Source: an uncultured Alphaproteobacteria bacterium (lineage in GTDB: Bacteria > Pseudomonadota > Alphaproteobacteria > Rhodobacterales > Rhodobacteraceae). Taken from it: a DNA stretch of 64,000 nt. The stretch covers positions 1 to 64,000 of the forward strand of contig CACLZW010000001.1 of NCBI GenBank assembly GCA_902611475.1. The letters are read 5' to 3'. Under the pieces are notes generated by a model. That model was not told the origin of the DNA. It ran no database searches and worked only from the letters and a program-made list of their open reading frames with translations. This document shows, one piece after another, positions 44,158 to 52,869 of this stretch; the stretch's first letter is position 1; every line of letters begins with the position of its first letter. The translations under genes were made by a program, and so were the position numbers.

Positions 44158-44640
44158 TTATGCTGATAACTTGGGTGGGTCCTGCTGAACAAGAGTCAAA
44201 AGCCAATCAATTTGTTCCTCTTGGTGTATATTCCAGCTCTTCGGCGCTAAAGATACTTTTTGGGCCCTACATCTAAATACAAATGCTTTAAAGGAGCTGA
44301 CGAGTTTTTTAGAGGTTACTGCCGCTTTCTCCCCTTTAAATTGATTAAAAAATACATTAAATCGTCTCGCACTTCCGTTTTCTTTAAATTTAATCCTATT
44401 AAATACAAATGATTTAACAAATCGAGCAGTAAATTCATCAATTCCTATATCATTCAACTCCGAAATAATGTCGTTTGCGGTATCATTCAAAAAATCCTTA
44501 CTAATTTCTTCATAATGTTTGGATAAGCCATCACTAAATTTTTGGGAGTTAGCTAGGATTGAGGTACTCCCCGTTAGAGCGTCTCCTACAATTACTCCTA
44601 CCGCTACGCTCAATATCCATTCAGGGCAATAGTTTGACAT
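44158..44640 (-). CDS. Uncharacterised protein, paralogue 1 of a local pair
   Basis: A 160-aa protein with a short hydrophobic N-terminus (CPEWILSVAVGVIVGDAL) and a helical, basic body. It shares with the product at 44806 the opening CPxWIL, HYEEISKDF against HYSEISPDF, NGSARRF against DGSARKL, FKGEKAAVTSKK against FKGERTPTGTEK, FKAFVFRCR against FRAFLFSMR, and a closing W-x-x-x-QxxxxDW. The N-terminus may be a membrane anchor or an uncleaved signal. The family is not recognised. Confidence 0.6.
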   Translation of the reverse strand: MSNYCPEWILSVAVGVIVGDALTGSTSILANSQKFSDGLSKHYEEISKDFLNDTANDIISELNDIGIDEFTARFVKSFVFNRIKFKENGSARRFNVFFNQFKGEKAAVTSKKLVSSFKAFVFRCRAQKVSLAPKSWNIHQEEQIDWLLTLVQQDPPKLSA

Positions 44641-44805
44641 AACTTAACAACCTAATATTCGAGTTTTGGAACACAAAACTTAACACTATAGTCATGCGAA
44701 TCCAATTAATTTTGAGAAAGTATTTAAATTTTTTTTAAAGGTATTCCCAGAGAGCTTATTGATAAGGAACTAAAAAATATTGAAAGGAAGTTATAGATCT
44801 AATTA

Positions 44806-45294
44806 TTATACATCCATTATGGAAACTTTTTGCATCATAACATCACCAACCCAATCTAAATCTTGAACCTGATCGACTTGCCAGCCTGGAGGAGGGAGGC
44901 CTTTTGCTCCTGATCTCATTGAAAACAAAAAAGCTCTAAAGTTGGTAACAATATATTTTTCAGTTCCTGTGGGTGTTCTTTCACCTTTAAACTCCGACGA
45001 AAATATTCCCGACAACTTTCTAGCCGAACCATCATCTTTAGACTTTATTTTCTTATGAATATATCCCCGAATTATCTCTTCCGCCGCGCTTCCTGCATCA
45101 ACTTCTACAAGTGATGCAAGCATTTTTTCTGCACATACTTGTATAAAATCAGGTGATATTTCGGAATAGTGTTCATCTATTGCAACCGAATACTTTTTGA
45201 CGATTGTGTTTATAGGGGCTGAGTAAAGAAGGGTTTCCCTAGCGGCGTTTGCACAAAAAATGCAGAGTATCCAGCCTGGGCAGTGTAAAGCCAT
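44806..45294 (-). CDS. Uncharacterised protein, paralogue 2 of a local pair
   Basis: The 162-aa product is a paralogue of the 44158-44640 protein (shared motifs listed there). Its N-terminus is hydrophobic (HCPGWILCIFCANAA), and the centre carries the conserved SAR-L-FS-FKGE segment. 165 bp separate the two genes, with no recognisable feature in the gap. The pair probably arose by tandem duplication. Nothing in the sequence gives a function. Confidence 0.6.
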   Translation of the reverse strand: MALHCPGWILCIFCANAARETLLYSAPINTIVKKYSVAIDEHYSEISPDFIQVCAEKMLASLVEVDAGSAAEEIIRGYIHKKIKSKDDGSARKLSGIFSSEFKGERTPTGTEKYIVTNFRAFLFSMRSGAKGLPPPGWQVDQVQDLDWVGDVMMQKVSIMDV

Positions 45295-45399
45295 TTATGT
45301 ATTATCCTTACCTCAGTAATTGTTAAAGACATTGTTAGCATATTTTTCTAAACATGAAAAATAAAAACCGATCTAACCTTTGCAATTTATAAGCAAAAT

Positions 45400-46014
45400 T
45401 TAATAAAAACATTTAATTTTTTCAGAGATTTTTTCAGGAGATTCTCTTCTATTAAAATAAGATAAGACTTCTCCATCCTTATTCACAAGATAAGAGAAAG
45501 TTGAGTGATCAACTAAATAGGATTGATCTTCGTTATCTACCTTATTTGATTTTCCAAAAACACCATACGCCTTCTTGAGGGCTTCTATTTGTTCATTTGA
45601 ACCAGTTAAAGCAATCATTGATTTATGAATATACTCTGAAAAATCTTTCAATCGCTCTGTTGTATCTCTAGATGGATCAAGGGTGATAAATACTAAGTTA
45701 ATATCCAATTGCTGTTCATCCATAATATCTTTTACGTAGGCATTTCTTTCTAAATCATAGGGACAGATATCAGGACAATAGCTATACCCGAAGTATAATA
45801 ATGAAAGGGAAGCATTTTGTTTTTCCAAAGAGAAAGTAGTTTCATTCTGATCAATTAAATCTATTGGTCCCCCTAATCCACTAACAAAATTGGTTGATTT
45901 ATTACAGGTTCCAGATTCTGATATATGCGTGTAGATGTTATAGGAAAAAGAAAATATTATTACGATGCCAGAAAACAGTAATAAATAAAAAAATTTACGA
46001 TCTTGGGATAACAT
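45400..46014 (-). CDS. SCO1/SenC-family copper delivery protein
   Basis: The 204-aa product has an N-terminal membrane anchor (LLLFSGIVIIFSFSYNIYTH), and a thioredoxin-like domain with the copper-binding CPDICP (CxxxC) in a YFGYSYCPDICP context and the later His in VDHSTFSYLVN. SCO1 delivers copper to the CuA site of cytochrome aa3 oxidase subunit II. No cox genes flank it here. The copper chaperone at 15902 and ctaD at 5934 are likely partners. Confidence 0.93.
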   Translation of the reverse strand: MLSQDRKFFYLLLFSGIVIIFSFSYNIYTHISESGTCNKSTNFVSGLGGPIDLIDQNETTFSLEKQNASLSLLYFGYSYCPDICPYDLERNAYVKDIMDEQQLDINLVFITLDPSRDTTERLKDFSEYIHKSMIALTGSNEQIEALKKAYGVFGKSNKVDNEDQSYLVDHSTFSYLVNKDGEVLSYFNRRESPEKISEKIKCFY

Positions 46015-46264
46015 TTACTGATGCCCTTGGTAAACTATTTTTAATTTCATCAGAATTAGTTAAAATTACTTGTAACTCAGGATACTGAAAATCACTAAAT
46101 ATCATTCTTTTTTACTTTGCCTGACGCGTTAGATAATGAAAGTTTGTATGTCTTCAAAATCTATAAATGTCAAATAGAATTGCACCAAACACAGAAAACC
46201 AATAAAAGATAAAACAAAAATAGAGTTCGACAAATTGAAGCGGGATGAAGGAGATTTTTATATA

Positions 46265-46906
46265 ATGGTTAAAGAGCTGGTAAATGGGTTTAAAAATTTT
46301 CGAGAGTCCTATTTTGAAAAAAGGAGTCAAGTTCTTCAACAGCTAGCTAAAAAAGGCCAGTCACCCGAAACGATGGTCATTTGCTGTTCTGACTCCCGTG
46401 TAGAACCATCTATTCTGTTTGGTACCGGGCCAGGTGACTTATTTGTTGTCAGAAATGTAGCAAATCTAGTGCCTCCATTCACATCAAAAGATAATGTAAG
46501 CATCGGCTCAGCATTAGAATACGCTGTAAAGATTTTAAGGGTCAAAGATATTATTGTGATGGGGCATGCCCACTGCGGAGGCGTTGCAGCCCTATGTAAA
46601 AGCATTAATAATGATAAAGAAGGAGAGGCTAAAGATAATCCGACCGATTTAATTAAAAGTTGGGTTGATATTGCAAAACCGGCTTTATCAAAAATAGACT
46701 TTGATCACAACGACGCAAATATTGAAGTTAATTCAGAGAGGGCGGTGGTGCTATATTCCTATAATAACTTGCTTACTTACCCTTGGCTAAAAGATGCGGT
46801 GAGTAGAAATTCTTTAAAAATCCATGCATGGTGGCTAGATTTCAAATCAGTAATGTTATGGAAAAAGGCTCAAGGGTCTGACTCTTTTATACCCATGGAG
46901 TTTTGA
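46265..46906 (+). CDS. Beta-class carbonic anhydrase
   Basis: From the ATG at 46265, preceded by AAGGAG, the product is 213 aa (an in-frame TTG at 46235 would put the ribosome-binding site inside the gene). Zinc ligands of beta-carbonic anhydrases are visible: CCSDSRVEPS (Cys and the catalytic Asp-Arg pair) and HAHCGGV (His and Cys). The enzyme interconverts CO2 and bicarbonate. It is followed by a methyltransferase gene starting 5 bp later and a lipoprotein gene overlapping that, so the three are probably one transcript. Confidence 0.94.
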   Translation: MVKELVNGFKNFRESYFEKRSQVLQQLAKKGQSPETMVICCSDSRVEPSILFGTGPGDLFVVRNVANLVPPFTSKDNVSIGSALEYAVKILRVKDIIVMGHAHCGGVAALCKSINNDKEGEAKDNPTDLIKSWVDIAKPALSKIDFDHNDANIEVNSERAVVLYSYNNLLTYPWLKDAVSRNSLKIHAWWLDFKSVMLWKKAQGSDSFIPMEF

Positions 46907-46911
46907 CTTTA

Positions 46912-47511
46912 ATGAGCGTTGATCAAAAAACTTTAGATGTATATGACAAGTGCATTTCGGAATATGAAAAACTAATATCAAAAGAGCTGAAAGATGCAAA
47001 CTTAGATATTTTTATGAAAATGATAGAAAGAGATGGAAAGGTACTTGACCTTGGTTGTGGCACCGGAACTGCATCACTCGAGCTTAAGAAAAATGGCTTT
47101 ACACCTTTTCCTGTTGATGCTTCTCTCGAGATGGTAAAACTCGCAGAAACCTTATTGGATATTAAGCCAAGAAAAATATCTTTTGATGAAATAGATGAGC
47201 ATGATTTTTATGATGCAATTTGGGCTAACTTTAGTTTGCTTCACATAAAAAAGAATAAATTTAGTGATATCTTGAAGCAATTATTTTTTGCACTCAAGGA
47301 AGGAGGAATTCTATTTTTCAGCCTTAAACGAGGCATGGGCGAAAGTCGTGACAAGTTAGGTAGGTTTTATAGCTACTATGAAAAGAGTGAGGTAGAAAAA
47401 CTTCTTGAAAAAGCACGCTTTCGAACTAGATCTTTCACCGAAGGTGCTAGTATTGGTTTGGCTGGCGAGAAAGAAAATTGGATGGGTTTTTTTTGCGAAA
47501 AGATAAGATGA
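46912..47511 (+). CDS. Class I SAM-dependent methyltransferase
   Basis: The ATG at 46912 follows the carbonic anhydrase stop closely (GGAG upstream); an in-frame TTG at 46903 overlaps it. The 199-aa product has motif I VLDLGCGTGTASLEL, motif II VDASLEMVKLAE and a motif like IWANFSLLHI after it, the layout of Methyltransf_11/25-type enzymes. The acceptor is unknown. Its stop overlaps the next gene in an ATGA. Confidence 0.87.
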   Translation: MSVDQKTLDVYDKCISEYEKLISKELKDANLDIFMKMIERDGKVLDLGCGTGTASLELKKNGFTPFPVDASLEMVKLAETLLDIKPRKISFDEIDEHDFYDAIWANFSLLHIKKNKFSDILKQLFFALKEGGILFFSLKRGMGESRDKLGRFYSYYEKSEVEKLLEKARFRTRSFTEGASIGLAGEKENWMGFFCEKIR

Positions 47512-47801
47512 CTAAAGTTGCCATATTGTTACAACTTGCAATGATATTGTTTATTGGAATGGTAGGCTGTATGAGCAACGAAGAATATAATGCACAATTA
47601 GAAAACACTTTTTCGGCCGAATGCCAGAGAGCGGGCTTTCAATTAGATACGAACGCGCACAAATTGTGTATGGAAAACAAAAGAGACTTAAATAAATTAG
47701 ACCAACGAAACAGGCTTAATTCGTCATTAAATGCTTCTACCGCTCTGCCGACTACTTCCGGAAGTAACTTCTCTTTTTCTTACACTGTTAAGCTAAAATA
47801 A
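47508..47801 (+). CDS. Small lipoprotein of unknown function
   Basis: From the ATG at 47508, overlapping the methyltransferase stop in an ATGA, the 97-aa product has a short signal (VAILLQLAMILFIGMVGC) with a lipobox-like GMVGC, so it is probably lipidated at that cysteine and anchored in a membrane facing the periplasm. The mature part has two more cysteines (FSAECQRAGF, HKLCMENK) that could form a disulfide. No family is recognised. An in-frame ATG at 47478 is rejected. Confidence 0.65.
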   Translation: MTKVAILLQLAMILFIGMVGCMSNEEYNAQLENTFSAECQRAGFQLDTNAHKLCMENKRDLNKLDQRNRLNSSLNASTALPTTSGSNFSFSYTVKLK

Positions 47802-47866
47802 GCGTTTTTGAATAGATTATCGTTGCATTAATCGTATAATCGGGCATTAAGCACTACTGGCCATAA

Positions 47867-48814
47867 ATGAGAGCAAACAACAATCAAATAGGAATGATTT
47901 TCATAGTTATTGGTATGCTAATTTACAGCTTTCATGATTTAGCTGTCAAAATGATAGCTAGTGAAACAACTATATTTCAGCTCTTTATAACGCGAGCATT
48001 TGTTGGTGTAATGGTAACTTTGACTTGCCTAAAGTGTCTAAATTATAAAATTGGATTAATCCCAGTTTATCCCAAGTTAACGTTAATCAGGTGTGTGTTA
48101 ATGCATTTTGGGTTCTTTATATTCTTTATAAGTTTAGAAAAATTATCACTTTCCACAGTGACGGCTCTATTCTTTGCTGCTCCGTTTTTCATTACTATTT
48201 TATCTGCATTGGTTTTATCAGAGAGAATAGGCCTTATTAGAGTTTTGATCATAGTTCTTGGTTTCATTGGGGTATTTCTTATAGTGAAGCCTTTTAAGGA
48301 ATCTGAATTCAGCTTTTTTATGTTAGCTCCTCTATTCACTGCGTTTTCTTACGCTATTGCAATGGTAATTTCTAAATATACCAAAGAGAATGAAAATGCA
48401 TTTCTTCAAGCATTTCAGCAGTATTCTGTCAGTCTTCTTCTTTCAATAATTACTTATACTATTATTTTAGTGTTTCCATTAGACATGATAGATAAAGAGG
48501 AGTGGAGATTTATATTTGGTTCGATAAAATTTGATAACTATAATATTTTAATTTCAATGGCTATATTATCAATTTTTGGGACCCTCGGTATGACCTCATT
48601 GATACATGCTTACCAAGTTGGGTCTCCAATTACCAATGGGCCGACGGAGTATGTTTTGTTAATTTTAGCTATAATAAATGGATATTTCTTTTTTGGTAAT
48701 ATTCCAGATTACTTATCTTTAGCAGGAATTATTTTAATAATACTTGGAGGATGGGCTTTATTTTTTCGGGAACATAAACGAAATAAACTAGGCACTCAAG
48801 TTCCCCCTACGTAA
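47867..48814 (+). CDS. EamA/DMT-family transporter
   Basis: A 315-aa protein with about ten membrane spans arranged as two EamA repeats (first spans IGMIFIVIGMLIYSFHDLAVK, second half beginning near residue 155 with LAPLFTAFSYAIAMVISK). DMT-superfamily members export amino acids, metabolites or drugs. Substrate cannot be inferred, and neither flanking gene helps. It is followed by the cNMP-binding-domain gene. Confidence 0.9.
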   Translation: MRANNNQIGMIFIVIGMLIYSFHDLAVKMIASETTIFQLFITRAFVGVMVTLTCLKCLNYKIGLIPVYPKLTLIRCVLMHFGFFIFFISLEKLSLSTVTALFFAAPFFITILSALVLSERIGLIRVLIIVLGFIGVFLIVKPFKESEFSFFMLAPLFTAFSYAIAMVISKYTKENENAFLQAFQQYSVSLLLSIITYTIILVFPLDMIDKEEWRFIFGSIKFDNYNILISMAILSIFGTLGMTSLIHAYQVGSPITNGPTEYVLLILAIINGYFFFGNIPDYLSLAGIILIILGGWALFFREHKRNKLGTQVPPT

Positions 48815-48879
48815 ACTTCTTGACTTATGTAAATATAAATACAACAATATTCACGTTTGCATTTTTATGGACTTCCAAA

Positions 48880-49257
48880 ATGGATTTAAATGCTGTTGAA
48901 CAATTAAAAAAAGTGCTTTCTTCCATAAATATCGAAAAAGACCAGATTATCTATGAAGAGGGCGAGCCTCTCGGTGATGGGTATATTTTGTCTCTAGGCA
49001 AAGTCCAGCTCTTTAAGAATACTAACAATGGAAAACTAGCCGAAAGACAAACTATTAATTCTATGCAGGTCTTTGGGGTTTGGAATTCTATATTAGGAAA
49101 TAACGTACGACTATTTACCGCTAAGGCTTTGGAAAAGTCATCCGCGTTAATCATACCAAAAGCTACTCTGGATAAGAAATTGTTAACACTTGACCCTTTT
49201 CTTAGGCTGCTATTTAGACAAGCACTTACTCATAACCAAAATTTTGGTTCGCCATGA
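48880..49257 (+). CDS. Cyclic-nucleotide-binding-domain (Crp/Fnr-like) protein without DNA-binding domain
   Basis: From the ATG at 48880 the product is 125 aa and resembles a lone cNMP-binding beta-roll: SINIEKDQIIYEEGEPLGDGYILSLGKVQLFK, then MQVFGVWNSILGN and VRLFTAKALEKSSALIIPK. The helix-turn-helix region of Crp proteins is missing, so it cannot act as an ordinary transcription factor. TTG 48820 gives a longer opening that is hydrophobic and less plausible. The ligand residues of the phosphate cassette are poorly conserved. Confidence 0.7.
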   Translation: MDLNAVEQLKKVLSSINIEKDQIIYEEGEPLGDGYILSLGKVQLFKNTNNGKLAERQTINSMQVFGVWNSILGNNVRLFTAKALEKSSALIIPKATLDKKLLTLDPFLRLLFRQALTHNQNFGSP

Positions 49258-49272
49258 CTTATGTTTAAATAT

Positions 49273-50460
49273 TCAGCCTGTTTTTAGTCTAAAAAATCCA
49301 AATTGACGAGAAAAGAATATCAAACCTAAGACCGGTCCAGGCAATAAGATCCATACAAAATACAGACCAAGAGATTCATGAAACTGAGTGGTAAGAAAAA
49401 TAGTTATCATACTGATCGAGAAGCCAACACAATTCTGAGTAGTTAAAGCGGTTCCAACTAAATGTTGTGGGCAAACACTTGCGGAAATTGCCGAAAATTG
49501 AGGCGAGTCAGAAATAACAAAAAATCCCCATAGCATCAGTAAACATAGATCAAGAAAAAAGCTAATATTGCCCAGCAGTGGATAAATTAAGCAGATGGAA
49601 AGACTAAAGGCTAGCGATAGTGAGGCAACTCTGCTGCTATTTAAAGATTTTGCTAAAATTCCACCCAAGACACAACTTATAAAACCTAAGCTAATAATTA
49701 AGAAGCTTAATAATGAAACAAGAAACTCTTTGTTATGAATTTGATGCTGTGACACCGATATTGCTATTAGAATCGGAACACAAGTCCAGAAAGCATATAA
49801 CTCCCACATATGTCCAAAGTAGCCAACTGCAGAAGCTATATATTTTCTGTTTTTTAACAGTTCGCTGAATTGGTCTAGTAGTCGAAAAGAAGGTTTTTTG
49901 CTTATTACTAAATGAGGTCCGTCACCCATGAGATATATTGTAATTCCTGCAATGTAGCATAGCCCAGAAGTAAGTATAACGGTATATTGCCAATCAAATG
50001 AAATACCTAAAGCTCTTATAAGATAGGGTAAAGATGAACCAAGGACTAACATGCCTACAAGAAGCCCTAACGTGTTGGGCGCCTTTTGAGGGTTCCAACT
50101 AATAATGAGTTTCATGCCAATTGGGTATATTCCTGCTAGCGCCACCCCAACAACTAATCGAGAAAAAATAACAAAGGTAAAAGAAATTTCTTCAAATATG
50201 ATTAAAGCATTGGATGTTGCCCCCAAGAAACAGCAAAGCATTACAATTCGTGATGGTTTAAACTTGTCTGCAAATCCAGTTACTGAAAAGAGTAGTGTGC
50301 CAACAATAAAACCAAATTGAACAGAATTTGTTAACAAACCGAGATCACTAGTAGAAAGCAACCATATTCGTTCAATCTGTTTCAATACACCGTTGGTGCT
50401 GAACCATAACGAAGTACCAAACATTTGGGCTACAACTATTAGTAAAATAGGATTATTCAT
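49273..50460 (-). CDS. MFS transporter
   Basis: A 395-aa, 12-span MFS protein, with the typical ARMR/loop 2-3 basic-acid segment (GFADKFKPSRIVM) and glycine-rich spans. Its start overlaps the end of the enoyl-CoA hydratase gene by 8 bp, so the two are a transcriptional unit; the hydratase might act on a compound handled by the transporter, or the pairing may be accidental. Substrate not predictable. Confidence 0.87.
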   Translation of the reverse strand: MNNPILLIVVAQMFGTSLWFSTNGVLKQIERIWLLSTSDLGLLTNSVQFGFIVGTLLFSVTGFADKFKPSRIVMLCCFLGATSNALIIFEEISFTFVIFSRLVVGVALAGIYPIGMKLIISWNPQKAPNTLGLLVGMLVLGSSLPYLIRALGISFDWQYTVILTSGLCYIAGITIYLMGDGPHLVISKKPSFRLLDQFSELLKNRKYIASAVGYFGHMWELYAFWTCVPILIAISVSQHQIHNKEFLVSLLSFLIISLGFISCVLGGILAKSLNSSRVASLSLAFSLSICLIYPLLGNISFFLDLCLLMLWGFFVISDSPQFSAISASVCPQHLVGTALTTQNCVGFSISMITIFLTTQFHESLGLYFVWILLPGPVLGLIFFSRQFGFFRLKTG

Positions 50461-51271
50461 CTATCGAAAAACGTTTGTCTCTAAACTTTATAGCTTCTCG
50501 CATTCCTTCTTTTCTCGCTATTTCCATAAAATTTTTTTTGTCTGGCGATCCCTGGGATTCTATCTGGTAATCTATCTCAAGATTATTTTTCAAAGATTCA
50601 TGAATTCCTGCAGTCTCAAAACTTTGGTTAATAGCCTTTTTCGTTCTTTTGACTAAGGTGGGATCAATAACTGAGATGTGTTTCGCAATTTGCAACGACC
50701 TTTCCAATACCTGATCATTTTCGGTTATCTCGGTAACAATTCCTAATTCTAGAGCTGTTGATGCTGATATATCGTCTTTCCCTAATAGAATTATTGCTTT
50801 TGCTGCTTTCATGCCGATTACCCAGGGCAATAGCATTGTAACAATTCCCGCTCCGAACTTTAGTTCAGGCTCACCGAAAAAGGAGTCTTTCGAACAAATT
50901 GTAAAATCACAAGCGAGAGATAGTTCAAATGCGCCGGCCAAACACGCTCCCTTTACTACCGCTATTGTTGGCTTTGGGCTATTCCAAAAACGCATGATAG
51001 TTCGATGGTCTAATTCAAGGATTGGCTTCCATTCCTTACCTTCAGGGGCTTTTTCCATTTGATCTTTCAAATCAAATCCGGAAGAAAAGGTATCGCCTTG
51101 ACCGGTAATTAATATAACCCGAACCTTTTCATCACTTTCTGCTCTGTCTAGTAAAATATTAATCTGTTCTAAAGTTTCTGCATCAAGAGCATTGCGTCTT
51201 TCTGGTCTATTTATAGTAAGTATGGCTATGTTGCCACTAACTGAATAAAGAATTTTATTAGAATTTTTCAT
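50453..51271 (-). CDS. Enoyl-CoA hydratase/isomerase family protein
   Basis: A 272-aa crotonase. The oxyanion-hole segment TGQGDTFSSGFDLKDQ and KGACLAGAFELSLACDF with the conserved Gly are present, as is the GEPELKFGAGI segment, which carries Glu at the first catalytic position. It hydrates or isomerises acyl-CoA thioesters; whether it serves beta-oxidation or a special pathway is unknown. It overlaps the MFS gene downstream by 8 bp. Confidence 0.92.
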   Translation of the reverse strand: MKNSNKILYSVSGNIAILTINRPERRNALDAETLEQINILLDRAESDEKVRVILITGQGDTFSSGFDLKDQMEKAPEGKEWKPILELDHRTIMRFWNSPKPTIAVVKGACLAGAFELSLACDFTICSKDSFFGEPELKFGAGIVTMLLPWVIGMKAAKAIILLGKDDISASTALELGIVTEITENDQVLERSLQIAKHISVIDPTLVKRTKKAINQSFETAGIHESLKNNLEIDYQIESQGSPDKKNFMEIARKEGMREAIKFRDKRFSIDE

Positions 51272-51324
51272 TAAGTAATCATAACCCTTCTTAATAATAA
51301 AAGCGATGTTGACTCATACAAAGA

Positions 51325-52206
51325 TTAGTTTTTGGCTGTCAGACTTCTTAAATCCTTATTCTGATTGGCAGAGGAGGTGTAAGTTACATACAATGATGAT
51401 AGTATTATCAATGCAGCGCCTAAAGTGAACCATAAGCTAATTGTCTCTCCAAAGAAAATAAATCCTATACCGGATGCCCAAACTATTTGGACATAGGAGA
51501 TAGGTTGAGTAATTGTAATAGGAGCCAGCTTTAAGGCAATTGTCATTGTGAAATGTCCGGCAGTTGCAAACAAAGCTACAATACCCAAAAATAATACTTC
51601 TTGAAGGCTTGGAGTTACCCAAAAAGCTATTGCAAATGGAGCTAATGTAAGGGTCACAATGAAATTCAGTGCAACAAGAATTTCCAAAGTGCTCTCAGTT
51701 TTTGATAATTTTTTTGCCAATATATATGATGCAGCAAAAAACAGTGTAGCTATTATCATCGACAATTGACCTGTCGCTATACCACTAGTTGTAGGTCTTA
51801 TGATTATAATCATTCCGATCATACAAATAGCTAATGCACCAATAATACTAGTAGAAAGGGTTTCCTTTAAAAAAATAAATGCAGCTATTGAAACAAAAAT
51901 TGGAGTTATATAGCCTATTGCCGTAACCTCAGAGACTGGGATTCTTGCCATTGCAAAAAACCAAAGAATAACTCCAAAACCGTGAGCTAAACCTCTAGAC
52001 CAATAAACCCGTCTATTGCTTCTATTTCGTTCAAAAATGAACATTCTTACTATTAATGGAATAAAGAATATTGTACTAATTATGTATCGAATAAATGCAG
52101 CTACAGGTGCAGGAATATCACTGCCAATATACCTTACTATGCCCGTAACAATTGCAAAAAGCAGTGTAGTAACCACCATCCAAAAAATTGCCTGTAGATT
52201 TTTCAT
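51325..52206 (-). CDS. EamA/DMT-family transporter
   Basis: A 293-aa protein with ten spans in two EamA repeats (opening LQAIFWMVVTTLLFAIVTGIVRYIG; second repeat starting near residue 150 with MIIATLFFAASYILAKKLS). Like the other DMT members here it presumably exports small metabolites. It stands alone on the minus strand, divergent from the SRAP gene with 69 bp between starts. No substrate can be named. Confidence 0.9.
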   Translation of the reverse strand: MKNLQAIFWMVVTTLLFAIVTGIVRYIGSDIPAPVAAFIRYIISTIFFIPLIVRMFIFERNRSNRRVYWSRGLAHGFGVILWFFAMARIPVSEVTAIGYITPIFVSIAAFIFLKETLSTSIIGALAICMIGMIIIIRPTTSGIATGQLSMIIATLFFAASYILAKKLSKTESTLEILVALNFIVTLTLAPFAIAFWVTPSLQEVLFLGIVALFATAGHFTMTIALKLAPITITQPISYVQIVWASGIGFIFFGETISLWFTLGAALIILSSLYVTYTSSANQNKDLRSLTAKN

Positions 52207-52275
52207 TTATTTTCTTTCTGCTTTGTTGTTATTCTCTTTTACACAAATGGTCAAAGATTAATATTAGGGGTGAAA

Positions 52276-52857
52276 ATGTGTGGAAGGTTTGTACTTTCAA
52301 ATTTTACTGATGTTAAAGACTTTCATAATATTTTAATTGAACCGTCTTATAATATTGCGCCCTCACACACTACATTAATTTTTAATCAGGAGATGAGGCC
52401 AGATTTTTTAGAGTGGGGCTATTCTCCCATTTGGGCAAAAAAGCCTATGAATTTAATAAATGCCAAATATGAAAGTTTGGATATTAAACCCAGTTTTAAG
52501 GATTATGAAACCTGCGTCTTTATTGCGGATGGCTGGTTCGAATGGCAAAAGAACTCTAGCGGCGAAAAGCATCCAATATTTATTCATGCTGATAATGAAA
52601 TTTTTTATTTTGCTGGTATTAAAAATGCTTCTGGTGCAGCTATAGTCACGATTAACGCTCATCCAAGCTTGACTAATATTCACCACAGACAACCGATGTT
52701 TTTAGATCGGCTGGAAACATCTTTTTGGCTAAAAGATAAACGAAAAGTTTCCTCATCTAGTTTATTGGAAAGAATAAAATCTTACCCAGTCAGTAAATAT
52801 GTTAACTCGCCGATAAATAATGACCAAAGATGTATTTTGGAAACCGATTTAGAGTAA
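52276..52857 (+). CDS. SRAP-domain (HMCES/YedK-like) DNA-repair protein
   Basis: Start ATG 52276 gives MCGRF so that Cys2 becomes the N-terminus after Met removal, as the family requires; an earlier GTG would spoil this and AGGGG lies just upstream. The 193-aa product has Cys2, an NAKYES Asn, a GWFEWQ Glu and an IHHRQPMFL His in the usual order. SRAP proteins cross-link to abasic sites in single-stranded DNA, shielding them during replication. The gene is alone. Confidence 0.92.
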   Translation: MCGRFVLSNFTDVKDFHNILIEPSYNIAPSHTTLIFNQEMRPDFLEWGYSPIWAKKPMNLINAKYESLDIKPSFKDYETCVFIADGWFEWQKNSSGEKHPIFIHADNEIFYFAGIKNASGAAIVTINAHPSLTNIHHRQPMFLDRLETSFWLKDKRKVSSSSLLERIKSYPVSKYVNSPINNDQRCILETDLE

Positions 52858-52869
52858 TTAAAATCATTT

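Noticed and set aside
50811..51062. Forward frame antisense to the enoyl-CoA hydratase gene
   Set aside because: Shadow of a conserved crotonase; no ribosome-binding site.
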